From positions 1 to 9,536 of the forward strand of contig DIHT01000114.1 in assembly GCA_002420305.1 (NCBI GenBank): a stretch of 9,536 bases of DNA. The letters run 5' to 3'. The DNA comes from Akkermansiaceae bacterium UBA5689. Lineage in GTDB: Bacteria > Verrucomicrobiota > Verrucomicrobiia > Verrucomicrobiales > Akkermansiaceae. Each line of letters starts with the position of its first letter. Position 1 is the first letter of the stretch. The position numbers and the translations under genes are program-made. The notes beneath the pieces are model-generated. The model saw only the letters and a list, made by a program, of their open reading frames with translations, had not been told where the DNA came from and ran no database searches. Below are positions 1 to 6,390 of this stretch, piece after piece.

Positions 1-1086
1 GCCCTCGGGAGCGTCGAATGCCGCGGCTTGGAGGCCAACGCCCAGAAGAAGGCCTTTTCCACGAATTTCGGTGATGGCCTGGTGTTGCCAGCCTTCGACA
101 GTGGCTCGGATGGTTTGTCCGTGTAGGGTGGCGCGCTGGGGGAGGTCGTTATCGATGACCTCACGAAGAACAGCCTGCGCCGCGGCGCAGGCGAGGGGAC
201 TTCCCCCGAAGGTGGAACCGTGAGATCCGGTCCCAAGTAGCTCGAAGAGAGGCTTATTTTGCGAAGTAAGCCTGTCGGATACCCAGAAAGCCCCGACGGG
301 AAAGCCTCCTCCCAGACCCTTTGCCCACGAGACAGCATCAGGAGTCAGACTGGGCTCGATACTACGCCAGCCGGCCATATTCCCTGTTCGCCCGAGACCG
401 CATTGGACCTCATCAAGAAGAAGAAGAAGGTCTTTCTGTTCACAAAGATCCTGCACCCCCCGGAGGAATTCGGGAGTTGCAAGATGAATTCCGCCCTCGC
501 CCTGAATAGGTTCAAGCATGATGGCACAGGTGGCAGGTCCTATCGCGGAGGCAAGAGATTCTAAATCGTTGAGGGGGCTATGGTGAAACCCGGGAAGAAG
601 GGGATCGAATCCTTCTTTCACCTTGCTTTGGGCCGTCGCTGCGATTCCTCCAAGTGTGCGGCCATGAAAGGACTGGTGGAAGGTGATGATCTCATGACGA
701 GACTCAGCCTTGTCCCCGGTCCGCGCTCTGCCAAAACGTCGGGCGAGCTTGACGAGACCGTCGTTTGATTCGGCGCCGGAGTTGCTGAAAAAGACTCGCC
801 CTTGTAGCTCGAGACACTCCTCTACAAGGCATTCTGCCAGCTCTGCCTGCTTGTCGATCTGATAGAGGTTGCAGCAGTGAATTAAATCGCCGGCCTGACG
901 CGCGATAGCGCGCGAGAGGGCATTGTCTCCGTGGCCGAGAGTACACGTCGCCAGGCCGGAGCAGAAATCGAGATAGCGCTTACCGTCCGCGTCCCAGAGC
1001 AGGGTGCCTTCACCTCTTACCGGGCTGACGGAAAAGCGCGAATAAGTGGGGAGGACGTAGCGGGCGAGTTTTTCGGCCGTATTCAT
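1..1086 (-). CDS. argD: Acetylornithine aminotransferase (partial, C-terminus beyond window)
   Basis: This PLP-dependent class III aminotransferase converts N-acetylglutamate semialdehyde to N-acetylornithine, using glutamate as amino donor, in cytoplasmic arginine synthesis. I translated the reverse strand from ATG at 1086 and obtained 362 uninterrupted codons that run off base 1. A full protein is about 390-400 residues, so only the last 30-40 are missing. Visible family features are NSGAESND at residues 102-109 (PLP phosphate site), FHQSFHGRT near 136-144, LEPIQGEGG near 191-199, LLDEVQCGLGRTG near 223-235 (Asp225 for the PLP ring nitrogen), SWAKGLGGG with Schiff-base Lys256, and GSHGSTFGG near 287-295. 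It lies 85 bp downstream of argB on the same strand, supporting co-transcription. The reading frame is open upstream, and a TTG at 1128 would add 14 residues. I prefer the ATG because the extra residues do not resemble the family, although neither start has a clear ribosome binding site. Related LysJ/AstC aminotransferases look similar; argB next door favours ArgD. Confidence 0.93.
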   Translation of the reverse strand, partial: MNTAEKLARYVLPTYSRFSVSPVRGEGTLLWDADGKRYLDFCSGLATCTLGHGDNALSRAIARQAGDLIHCCNLYQIDKQAELAECLVEECLELQGRVFFSNSGAESNDGLVKLARRFGRARTGDKAESRHEIITFHQSFHGRTLGGIAATAQSKVKEGFDPLLPGFHHSPLNDLESLASAIGPATCAIMLEPIQGEGGIHLATPEFLRGVQDLCEQKDLLLLLDEVQCGLGRTGNMAGWRSIEPSLTPDAVSWAKGLGGGFPVGAFWVSDRLTSQNKPLFELLGTGSHGSTFGGSPLACAAAQAVLREVIDNDLPQRATLHGQTIRATVEGWQHQAITEIRGKGLLLGVGLQAAAFDAPEG

Positions 1087-1171
1087 CAGAAGAAGGTCAG
1101 GGTCGGGAAAGGTAAGCTCTAAAGTCAAGTGCCGGAAACCACGAGGCCGGGTCGGGGCACAGAGGTTGGCA

Positions 1172-2035
1172 CTAGTGGGTGATTTCGGTTCCGATTCCCT
1201 CGGGGGTAAAGATTTCAAGGAGAACGGTATGTGGAATTCGTCCATCAATAAAGTGAACCTTCTCCACTCCCGCTTCGAGGGCTTCGATTGCGGATCGAAC
1301 TTTTGGGATCATTCCACCGGAGATGACTCCAGAATCCGTAAGGGCGGTGGCCTCCGTGGGAGCCACAGAAGGAATCAGACTCGAGGGATCCTGGGGGTCG
1401 CGAAGAAGCCCGGGGACGTCCGAGACAAAAAGCAACTTGGCAGGTTTAAGAGTACACGCGAGTGCTGCTGCGGCGAGGTCCGCGTTGATGTTGAGAGCCT
1501 TCCCGGAGCCGATTTCACAGCCGAGGGGTGAAACAACCGGAATCGCGTCCGAGGCGATGGTCCTCAGGATCTCATCGGTGTGGCAGAACTCAACCTTGCC
1601 GACCCGGCCGATATCAACAGGTTCCCGCCCCGACCCCGTGATACGTGTTGCTTGGAACACCTCGGTTCCCGGGATTCCGGTGGCGTGCCCTCCGTGTCTA
1701 CTCAGAAGGTCTACCAGGGCCGGGTTGATGGTGTTTCCAAGGGTTGCCTCTACAATCGAAATTGCTTCCGAACTGGTGACCCGGAAGCCCTCTACAAATC
1801 TGGCCTCGAGGCCGGCGGCCTCCATTGCGGCTGAAATCGCCTTGCCACCCCCATGAACGACTACCGGGTTGATGCCGGCCACTTCCAGAAAGACAATGTC
1901 TCGCATAATAGAACTCACCAAGTTCGGGCTGTCCATTGAGGATCCACCGATCTTAATAAGAAATGTTTTTCCCCGGAAGCGCTGCAGGTAGGGCAGGGCT
2001 TCAACCAGAGTTGCGGCTTTTTCTTTGGTATTCAC
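1172..2035 (-). CDS. argB: Acetylglutamate kinase, arginine-sensitive type
   Basis: ArgB phosphorylates N-acetyl-L-glutamate with ATP, the second and usually controlling step of arginine synthesis in the cytoplasm. With the GTG start at 2035 it is 287 residues, normal for the family. Visible motifs are LIKIGGSSM near residues 26-34 (Lys28, glycine loop), VVVHGGGK at 58-65, FVEGFRVT at 80-87, LNINADLAAA at 181-190, FVSDVPGL at 203-210 and GGMIPK at 240-245. The N-terminal helix EALPYLQRFRGK (12-23) and the C-terminal segment HFIDGRIPHTVLLEIFTPEG (261-280) match what is known of hexameric, arginine-inhibited kinases, so feedback inhibition by arginine is a reasonable inference. The frame stays open to a TTG at 2143, which would add 36 residues rich in Pro and Gly. 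I chose 2035 because homology begins just after it and an AAGG lies about 9 bases upstream. argD follows after 85 bp. Confidence 0.94.
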   Translation of the reverse strand: MNTKEKAATLVEALPYLQRFRGKTFLIKIGGSSMDSPNLVSSIMRDIVFLEVAGINPVVVHGGGKAISAAMEAAGLEARFVEGFRVTSSEAISIVEATLGNTINPALVDLLSRHGGHATGIPGTEVFQATRITGSGREPVDIGRVGKVEFCHTDEILRTIASDAIPVVSPLGCEIGSGKALNINADLAAAALACTLKPAKLLFVSDVPGLLRDPQDPSSLIPSVAPTEATALTDSGVISGGMIPKVRSAIEALEAGVEKVHFIDGRIPHTVLLEIFTPEGIGTEITH

Positions 2036-2070
2036 AAGAATGAGGCCTTTTGCAGAGAGGCCCTTCTCTT

Positions 2071-2088
2071 GAGGGGAGACAATCCCTC
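2071..2088 (-). other. Small stem-loop in the argB leader
   Basis: On the minus strand the segment 2088-2071 can fold into a six-pair stem with one bulged C, GAGGGA pairing with TCCC(C)CTC around a TTGTC loop. It lies about 35-50 bases before the proposed argB GTG, inside the 114 bp between the CHASE2-like gene and argB. It has no T run, so it is not an intrinsic terminator. Its existence as a structure is visible from the bases; any role, such as RNA stability or leader regulation, is speculation. If argB actually starts at TTG 2143 this stretch is coding. Confidence 0.2.
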
Positions 2089-2149
2089 CGGGGAATAGAC
2101 CTAGGCGCGGTCCGACCGGGCGGAAAGTGGAAAATGATTCCAAGACGCG

Positions 2150-3508
2150 CTAATCGGCTATCGCCGTTGCGGGAGGGCGTGCGTCAGACGGTCTTTTCGA
2201 TCGCTTACGGGAAGGGAGGTAGCGAGCCATGCGCATGGCGAGGACCCACCCAGTCAGGGCGGTCGCTACCGCAGGTGCAAAGAGGGTCCACTGTTCGGAG
2301 TCCTTGTGCATCAGTAGTAGAAGTGCGGGTAACGCAACCAGCATGAGAAGGTAGCAAAAATGTCGGAGAAAAGCTGGAAAGCCGACTATCAGGGCTGCAA
2401 TGACAGCGATCGCGCCGAGCAGGAGAATTTCATTTCGCGGGCTCATACGTCGATAGCGCTCAATTTTTTCCGGGCGGGGAAGGGTGTCGATAGTCGCAAT
2501 CGTTTGCAGGATTGAGTCTCTCGCCCCGGAGGAAGGTTCAGTTTGCTTGTCGGCAAAAAGGACGGAACGAGGAACCGTGCCAAGAGACTCGTTTATAGCA
2601 TGGCGCGTTTCTTCTATCTGGCTGGGGGAATAGGCCTCCACGGCAAGACGCTCGAGGAAAAGGGGGCGGTCTGCCCGGCTGATCCTGAAAGCTCCGAATT
2701 CGTCAATTGGAACGATGGGGCCATCTCCCAGGCGCAGATGATCGCCCAGAGAGAGATGGACCTCTTCCGGTGAGATATCCGCCTGCGCCATGGCGACTGC
2801 CAGAGGAAAAGAAGGAATGAGGTGTTTCCCCCAGCGGAGGATTGCAAGCTTGCCAGTGCCAGCGCTCTCATCCGGACGGAAGGAGAACTGGGTGTTGGGA
2901 GCGAAGTCAATGGAGGTCGGAAAAACGACACTATTGACGAGTCGAAGTCCGTCAGCTCCTCCCTGCACGTTCGAGATAGGGATTGCGCTGGCCTTCAGAT
3001 ATGAAGGGATCGGCTGGGATCGGGGGAGGCGCTCGAGATCAACTGTGACGACGACTTTTTCGAACTGGGTAAGCGCTGTATTGAGGCTGGCTAGCCGCCC
3101 GAGATGGGCCAGACCCTCTCCTTCCCAGGAGAGGGGTTCCTCGATTGCTGCGACCCGGCAGCCAAGGGAGTGTGCATGATTGAAAAGGCCCCACCAGTCC
3201 TCAGGTTCGAGCGGATAGTGAAGATCGGCGGCAGCCTGTTCGTCGACAGCGATCTGGAGATAAGGCTGAGGGTCGCCCTTCACAAGTGGGCGAACAACCC
3301 GGGTCCGGGGATTTGGCTGGGTTTTGTCGACAACGAAGGTTTCGTCTTTTCGGGACTCGGTTAGGAGCTTTTGGAAGAGTGCGTCCTCCCGATCCCGGAG
3401 AGGTTGCCAGTCTTCGGAGAGGAGGGTCACGCAGATTCCGACCTCAAGGGCTACGAAAGCAAGAATCAGGCGAACGATCCAGGGGGTCATAATGGAGAGG
3501 TTGGGCAT
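2150..3508 (-). CDS. CHASE2-like extracytoplasmic sensor-domain membrane protein without output domain
   Basis: This is a 452-residue predicted inner-membrane protein. It has a hydrophobic N-terminal segment at about 10-30, a long non-membrane region at about 31-355, then three hydrophobic segments near 360-378, 383-400 and 407-428, ending in a short basic tail (RKRSKRPSDAR). The central region follows the CHASE2 plan: LQIAVDEQAAADLHYPLEPE near 84-103 resembles the usual 'IAIDD..L..LG.WPW.R' block. A DG-centred block near 183-192 and GPIVPIDEFGAFRIS near 263-277 match the later 'iPld..G...in' block. CHASE2 with three trailing membrane helices normally precedes an adenylate cyclase, kinase or diguanylate cyclase; here only about 22 residues follow the last helix, so no output domain is present. 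The ATG at 3508 has a weak purine stretch upstream; an in-frame ATG at 3490 (seventh codon) is an alternative that trims six residues. It lies 59 bp after the AmgK-like gene and 114 bp before argB. Its ligand and partner are unknown, and the CHASE2 assignment is by motif impression only. Confidence 0.7.
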   Translation of the reverse strand: MPNLSIMTPWIVRLILAFVALEVGICVTLLSEDWQPLRDREDALFQKLLTESRKDETFVVDKTQPNPRTRVVRPLVKGDPQPYLQIAVDEQAAADLHYPLEPEDWWGLFNHAHSLGCRVAAIEEPLSWEGEGLAHLGRLASLNTALTQFEKVVVTVDLERLPRSQPIPSYLKASAIPISNVQGGADGLRLVNSVVFPTSIDFAPNTQFSFRPDESAGTGKLAILRWGKHLIPSFPLAVAMAQADISPEEVHLSLGDHLRLGDGPIVPIDEFGAFRISRADRPLFLERLAVEAYSPSQIEETRHAINESLGTVPRSVLFADKQTEPSSGARDSILQTIATIDTLPRPEKIERYRRMSPRNEILLLGAIAVIAALIVGFPAFLRHFCYLLMLVALPALLLLMHKDSEQWTLFAPAVATALTGWVLAMRMARYLPSRKRSKRPSDARPPATAIAD

Positions 3509-3549
3509 GTCCCATCCCGTGGAAAGGGAAGAGACCAGCGTGAGGCCGA

Positions 3550-3578
3550 ATTATGAAAAACTAAATATTATTTCTCGA
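3550..3578 (-). promoter_or_regulatory. Candidate sigma-70-type promoter for the CHASE2-like gene and argBD
   Basis: On the minus strand TCGAGA at 3578-3573 (4 of 6 to the -35 consensus) is separated by exactly 17 bases from CATAAT at 3555-3550 (5 of 6 to the -10 consensus). The spacer contains the AT-rich run that follows the kinase stop codon at 3568. Transcription would start near 3543, giving a leader of about 35 bases to the ATG at 3508. The -35 lies in the last codons of the AmgK-like gene. This would let CHASE2-argB-argD be expressed apart from the upstream genes. Visual match only. Confidence 0.45.
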
Positions 3579-4524
3579 CCGCGCCCTCGAGAATCGGGCG
3601 GAGCAAGTCGTTCAGGGGAGTATCCTTTATCTGAGCGAGAAGCAGTCTCGCTCCCGCTGAGATGTGCTGTGCGTACCAATCATTTCTCTGCTCATGGAGA
3701 ATATACGCATAGGCACCCAGAGCTTGCATGAGCCTCTGGATGGCGCAATCGCGCAACAGCTCAGGGACAGGTCGTTCTTCAGAAATCTCCTCCCAGAGAT
3801 CGAGAAGTTTGTTTTGGTCCTCCTCTGAGTGATCGAGGTATGGGTCGTAAATCAGTGAGGCAAGATCGTATTCCTGCCGCCCAAGTCGGAGGCCCTGGAA
3901 GTCGATGATCCATGCTTTTTCCTCATGGAGGATAAGATTTTGTGACTGAAAGTCTCGATGGACGAGGTTGCGATGGGATGCTCCCAGATTTTTGCTGAGG
4001 CGGAAAAGTTCTTCGTGATCTCGGAGAGCTGTCCCATCGAGGCCAAGGTGCCGCTCAACAAAATTATCGATGAAGTAGTCTTGCTCCCACGCGTAGATCT
4101 CGGGACCGAATGGAGGAGAGAGTTCGAGATCTCGGGGCAGACGGATGTAAAAGAGCCGATCCAGCTGTTCGAGCGCACTCCGGTAATATGGTTCCCGCAC
4201 TTCCCATGGGTGATCGGCCAGCGAAAGCAGATCTTTCTCGCCAAGGTCCTCGACTAGAGCGATATGACGACCCGGATTATCGTAGAGAACCTCGGGGACG
4301 TTCAGGCGGTTCTTTCTCAGGAAGTGTGCCACGGGCAGGAAGAAGCGATTGTCCTTACGCTCCATCGTGTAGTGAATCCCAATGAAAGGAGGATGCCCCT
4401 CAGCCTTGAGCCGAACAACAGTTCGCCCAGAAGCCCCCCGTTTGATGGGCTCGAGAATAACGGTGTGATCCGGTTGGAGCTGCAGGTGGGCACGAACGGC
4501 AGTGAGGAGGGTGTCGGCGGCCAT
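3568..4524 (-). CDS. AmgK-like aminoglycoside-phosphotransferase-family sugar kinase
   Basis: This 318-residue cytoplasmic protein has the aminoglycoside phosphotransferase (APH/choline kinase) fold of the group that includes AmgK, the anomeric N-acetylmuramate/N-acetylglucosamine 1-kinase of cell-wall recycling. Visible features are a nucleotide-loop-like RGASGRTVVRL at 29-39, VEDLGEKDL at 91-99 (hinge region typical of this group), the catalytic loop LVHRDFQSQNLIL at 187-199 with Asp191 and Asn196, the metal-binding IIDFQGLRLG at 206-215 with Asp208, and YDLASLIYDPYLD at 219-231. Length is close to that of AmgK. It follows the MurU-like nucleotidyltransferase after 101 bp on the same strand, the conserved pairing for the two enzymes; this context is the main reason for choosing AmgK over antibiotic phosphotransferases. 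The start at ATG 4524 has no clear Shine-Dalgarno sequence. The exact sugar substrate cannot be read from the sequence. Confidence 0.82.
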   Translation of the reverse strand: MAADTLLTAVRAHLQLQPDHTVILEPIKRGASGRTVVRLKAEGHPPFIGIHYTMERKDNRFFLPVAHFLRKNRLNVPEVLYDNPGRHIALVEDLGEKDLLSLADHPWEVREPYYRSALEQLDRLFYIRLPRDLELSPPFGPEIYAWEQDYFIDNFVERHLGLDGTALRDHEELFRLSKNLGASHRNLVHRDFQSQNLILHEEKAWIIDFQGLRLGRQEYDLASLIYDPYLDHSEEDQNKLLDLWEEISEERPVPELLRDCAIQRLMQALGAYAYILHEQRNDWYAQHISAGARLLLAQIKDTPLNDLLRPILEGAVEK

Positions 4525-4540
4525 GGGGAGAAGCGGGTGT

Positions 4541-4560
4541 CGGCGGTATTACTAACGCCG
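4541..4560 (-). other. Hairpin just upstream of the AmgK-like gene
   Basis: The minus strand has CGGCG, a ten-base AT-rich loop, and CGCCG, a perfect five-pair GC stem ending 16 bases before the ATG at 4524. There is no T run, so it does not look like a terminator. It would sit over the ribosome-landing region and could lower translation of the kinase relative to the nucleotidyltransferase; this is inference, and a five-pair stem may occur by chance. Confidence 0.25.
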
Positions 4561-4625
4561 GGATGAGTGAGATCTGGTCAGGAGTTTTTAAGGAACGAAG
4601 TATTTGGAATGTGGGCCCGGGATAC

Positions 4626-5534
4626 TCAGAGATCAGAGTCGTGCCGGGTTCCTGTCACAGGAGTGGAAGAATAGACGATGCAGTTTGTCAATTGCGCACC
4701 TTCCTCAACTGCTGCACCGGGCCAGAGAATGGAGGAGCGGACACTGGCATTCCTGCTGATTCTGGATCCCGGCCCGAGGGCAGAGCTTTCCACCAGGGCG
4801 GAAGAGGCCACTGAGGATTCGGGATGCCGCAGTCTACCCATCCCAGAGCAGAGGTGGGCTTCCAGGTAGGCTCTACGTGTACCAAGGTCGAGCCAGATTC
4901 CCTCGTCGTGGAAGGAAGCACCCATCTTCCCGGATCGGATCAATTCGAGAAAAGAGGGGATTATCGAAACCTTCTTGTTTTTGGGTATCTGGCGAAAGAT
5001 TTCAGGACCGGCACAGTAGATTCCAGTAAACTGGTAATTGCCTTCGGAACGACCTAGCATTCCCCGGATATCCGTCACGGATTCTCCTTCGGCAGCAACG
5101 TGGGCCTCGTGGCCTTTGGAGCGCAGCGCCATCGTGACAGTCTTTCCCGACCGGATATGGGTCTTTAGGAGCTTTTCGAGATCCAGAGTGGCCAGAATGT
5201 CTCCGTTGTAGACAAGGAGGGACTCACCCTGAGTCCATTCCTCGATATTTTTCAGCCCACCCCCGGTTTCGAGCAGAACGGGTTCATGAAAAAAGGTCAG
5301 GGGTGCTCCGTGGTAGGACTGGTCCGGGAAGCATTCTGCCCATTTGTCGGGCAGGTGGTGGGTATTCACTGCGAATTCCGTGACCCCTGCGGCGAGGCAT
5401 TGGTCGAGGGCATATTCGATCAGGGGCCGGTTAAATACCGGGATCAGTGGCTTTGGAAGAACGTCAGTGAGCGGGCGCAATCGCGTTCCGAGTCCGGCTC
5501 CGAGAAGGAAGGCTTTCTGGATCACGGAGCTCAC
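4626..5534 (-). CDS. MurU-like sugar-1-phosphate nucleotidyltransferase with C-terminal hexapeptide (beta-helix) tail
   Basis: This 302-residue enzyme belongs to the nucleotide-diphospho-sugar transferase family, which transfers a nucleotidyl group from NTP to a sugar 1-phosphate. Residues 1-230 form the catalytic domain: LLGAGLGTRLRPLTDVLPKP (10-29) is the signature nucleotide loop with Arg18 and Lys28, ETGGGLKN (89-96) follows, VYNGDIL (108-114) supplies metal-binding Asp112, and IWLDLGTRRAYL (213-224) supplies the second metal Asp216. Residues about 236-290 contain roughly seven hexads (ALVESS, ALGPGS, RISRNA, SVRSSI, LWPGAA and so on), suggesting about two coils of a left-handed beta-helix. 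The next gene is the AmgK-like kinase, so UDP-MurNAc/UDP-GlcNAc formation from recycled cell-wall sugar is the favoured role. However, Pseudomonas MurU is about 223 residues and lacks this tail; GDP-mannose or glucose-1-phosphate enzymes often carry one. Substrate is therefore uncertain. Start is GTG 5534; GTG 5525 is possible, and neither has a clear ribosome binding site. Confidence 0.82.
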   Translation of the reverse strand: MSSVIQKAFLLGAGLGTRLRPLTDVLPKPLIPVFNRPLIEYALDQCLAAGVTEFAVNTHHLPDKWAECFPDQSYHGAPLTFFHEPVLLETGGGLKNIEEWTQGESLLVYNGDILATLDLEKLLKTHIRSGKTVTMALRSKGHEAHVAAEGESVTDIRGMLGRSEGNYQFTGIYCAGPEIFRQIPKNKKVSIIPSFLELIRSGKMGASFHDEGIWLDLGTRRAYLEAHLCSGMGRLRHPESSVASSALVESSALGPGSRISRNASVRSSILWPGAAVEEGAQLTNCIVYSSTPVTGTRHDSDL

Positions 5535-5589
5535 GGGGCAAGAGGTGGCGGGTCAGCGAAACAGATGCAAGGTTTTGTCTCTTTCCCTT

Positions 5590-5622
5590 CCGGCATCTTC
5601 CCCCTGTGAGAGGCCTTGCCGG
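5590..5622 (-). other. Stem-loop between the dioxygenase and nucleotidyltransferase genes
   Basis: In the 91 bp gap, CCGGCA (minus strand 5622-5617) pairs perfectly with TGCCGG (5595-5590) around a 21-base loop that itself contains CCT and AGG able to pair. It begins four bases after the dioxygenase stop codon. No T run follows on the minus strand (AAGGGAAAG instead), so it is not a canonical intrinsic terminator; a Rho-linked stop or RNA 3'-end protection is possible. The stop codon itself sits inside the perfect 10-base palindrome GGTAATTACC (5621-5630). Confidence 0.35.
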
Positions 5623-5625
5623 TAA

Positions 5626-6330
5626 TTACCTTTTAGGTTGGCTGGGATCTTCAGGAGTAAGACCTACAACAAGATCCATTCGGGCGGTGAGTTCACCTAG
5701 CTTGGATGTTGCCAGTGGTTTGAAAGGAATGGTGACCAGTTTCTGGAGCTCTGGATTGCCGCCTCCGATTCTCCGGTAGAGAAAGTCCTTGGCGTTTTGT
5801 TTTTCTCCTTCGATGTAGAGCTGGGTTGTGAGAATCCGCTTCCCCCGGTCAGTGACTCCGTAGTGAATGTGCGGAGTGCGCCCTGGATACGCAGGAGGCC
5901 TGATGGTACGGAAATGGTACCGGCCCTTGGCATCGGTCAGGAAGCGCCCGTAACTCTGGAAGTTGCTGTCTCTCTTGTCCTGGTTTGGGGCCTTGGAGTG
6001 GAGGTAGATTCCCTTATTGTCGACTTGCCATATTTCAACGAGGGCGTTGCGAAGGGGGCGACCTTTTGTATCCATAACCACACCGCCAAGGTAGGTCACC
6101 GCCCCGACCGCAGGCGTGATCTTGTCGTTCACGAGAAGGAGGTCATTGTCCGTGTCCAGAGGCAGGTTGTCCGGGTAAAACGGGCCTTCAACATCAGTAG
6201 GAGTTCTTTGCAGGGCCTCAGCGAGAGCACCTGGAACTGTGAAAAGGGCAGCTGCTCCTGCGGTTGCCCGGCGTAGGAAATGACGCCGATGGCAGATTTC
6301 GCAATCTGTGTGGGAAGGGATGGGTCTCAT
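5626..6330 (-). CDS. Tat-exported intradiol ring-cleavage dioxygenase
   Basis: This 234-residue protein belongs to the non-haem Fe(III) intradiol dioxygenase family (protocatechuate 3,4-dioxygenase / catechol 1,2-dioxygenase), which cleaves catechol-type rings between the two hydroxyls with O2. The four expected iron ligands are present: Tyr109 in KGIYLHS, Tyr148 in RPPAYPGR, and His154 and His156 in TPHIHYG. Other family blocks are DVEGPFYP (46-53), VEIWQVDNKG (98-107) and DSNFQSYGRF (121-130). The N-terminus has a twin-arginine signal, HRRHFLRRA (14-22), followed by an Ala-rich hydrophobic stretch and a likely cleavage site after about Ala37, so the enzyme probably acts in the periplasm or outside. 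Unusually, CEIC at 10-13 lies just before the twin arginines. It is a single-chain form without the alpha/beta pair of classical protocatechuate dioxygenase, and no aromatic-degradation genes lie nearby. It starts 60 bp after the mutY stop. The real substrate is unknown. Confidence 0.9.
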   Translation of the reverse strand: MRPIPSHTDCEICHRRHFLRRATAGAAALFTVPGALAEALQRTPTDVEGPFYPDNLPLDTDNDLLLVNDKITPAVGAVTYLGGVVMDTKGRPLRNALVEIWQVDNKGIYLHSKAPNQDKRDSNFQSYGRFLTDAKGRYHFRTIRPPAYPGRTPHIHYGVTDRGKRILTTQLYIEGEKQNAKDFLYRRIGGGNPELQKLVTIPFKPLATSKLGELTARMDLVVGLTPEDPSQPKR

Positions 6331-6390
6331 GCTCGTCTAGGATTAGCGGCCCTTCCCCTCGTGTAACAGCATGATCTCCCCAAAAATAGG

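Noticed and set aside
415..429. Five tandem AAG triplets as a possible slippage or poly-lysine tract
   Set aside because: On the coding strand they are five CTT leucine codons in the conserved hydrophobic strand before the DEV motif of ArgD; the length looks normal and any slippage by triplets stays in frame.
1..1086. Frameshift or pseudogene in argD, because no complete frame closes inside the window
   Set aside because: Direct translation of the minus strand gives 362 uninterrupted codons with all key motifs; it is merely cut by the window edge.
1323..1856. Plus-strand open frame of 177 codons opposite argB
   Set aside because: It lies entirely antisense to a well-conserved argB and its product shows no family features; long antisense frames are common in GC-rich coding DNA.
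3568..4524. Aminoglycoside resistance phosphotransferase
   Set aside because: The fold is shared, but the DFQ motif, the VEDLG hinge and the neighbouring nucleotidyltransferase fit the AmgK-type sugar kinase group, not a drug-resistance enzyme.
4611..4660. GC-rich GGGCCCGGG and CTCAGAG/CAGAGTC repeats at the end of the nucleotidyltransferase gene as a terminator
   Set aside because: Possible stems are only four pairs or self-overlapping, and no T tract follows on the minus strand.
5797..6276. Plus-strand open frame of 159 codons opposite the dioxygenase gene
   Set aside because: Antisense shadow of a gene with intact catalytic residues; no recognisable domain.
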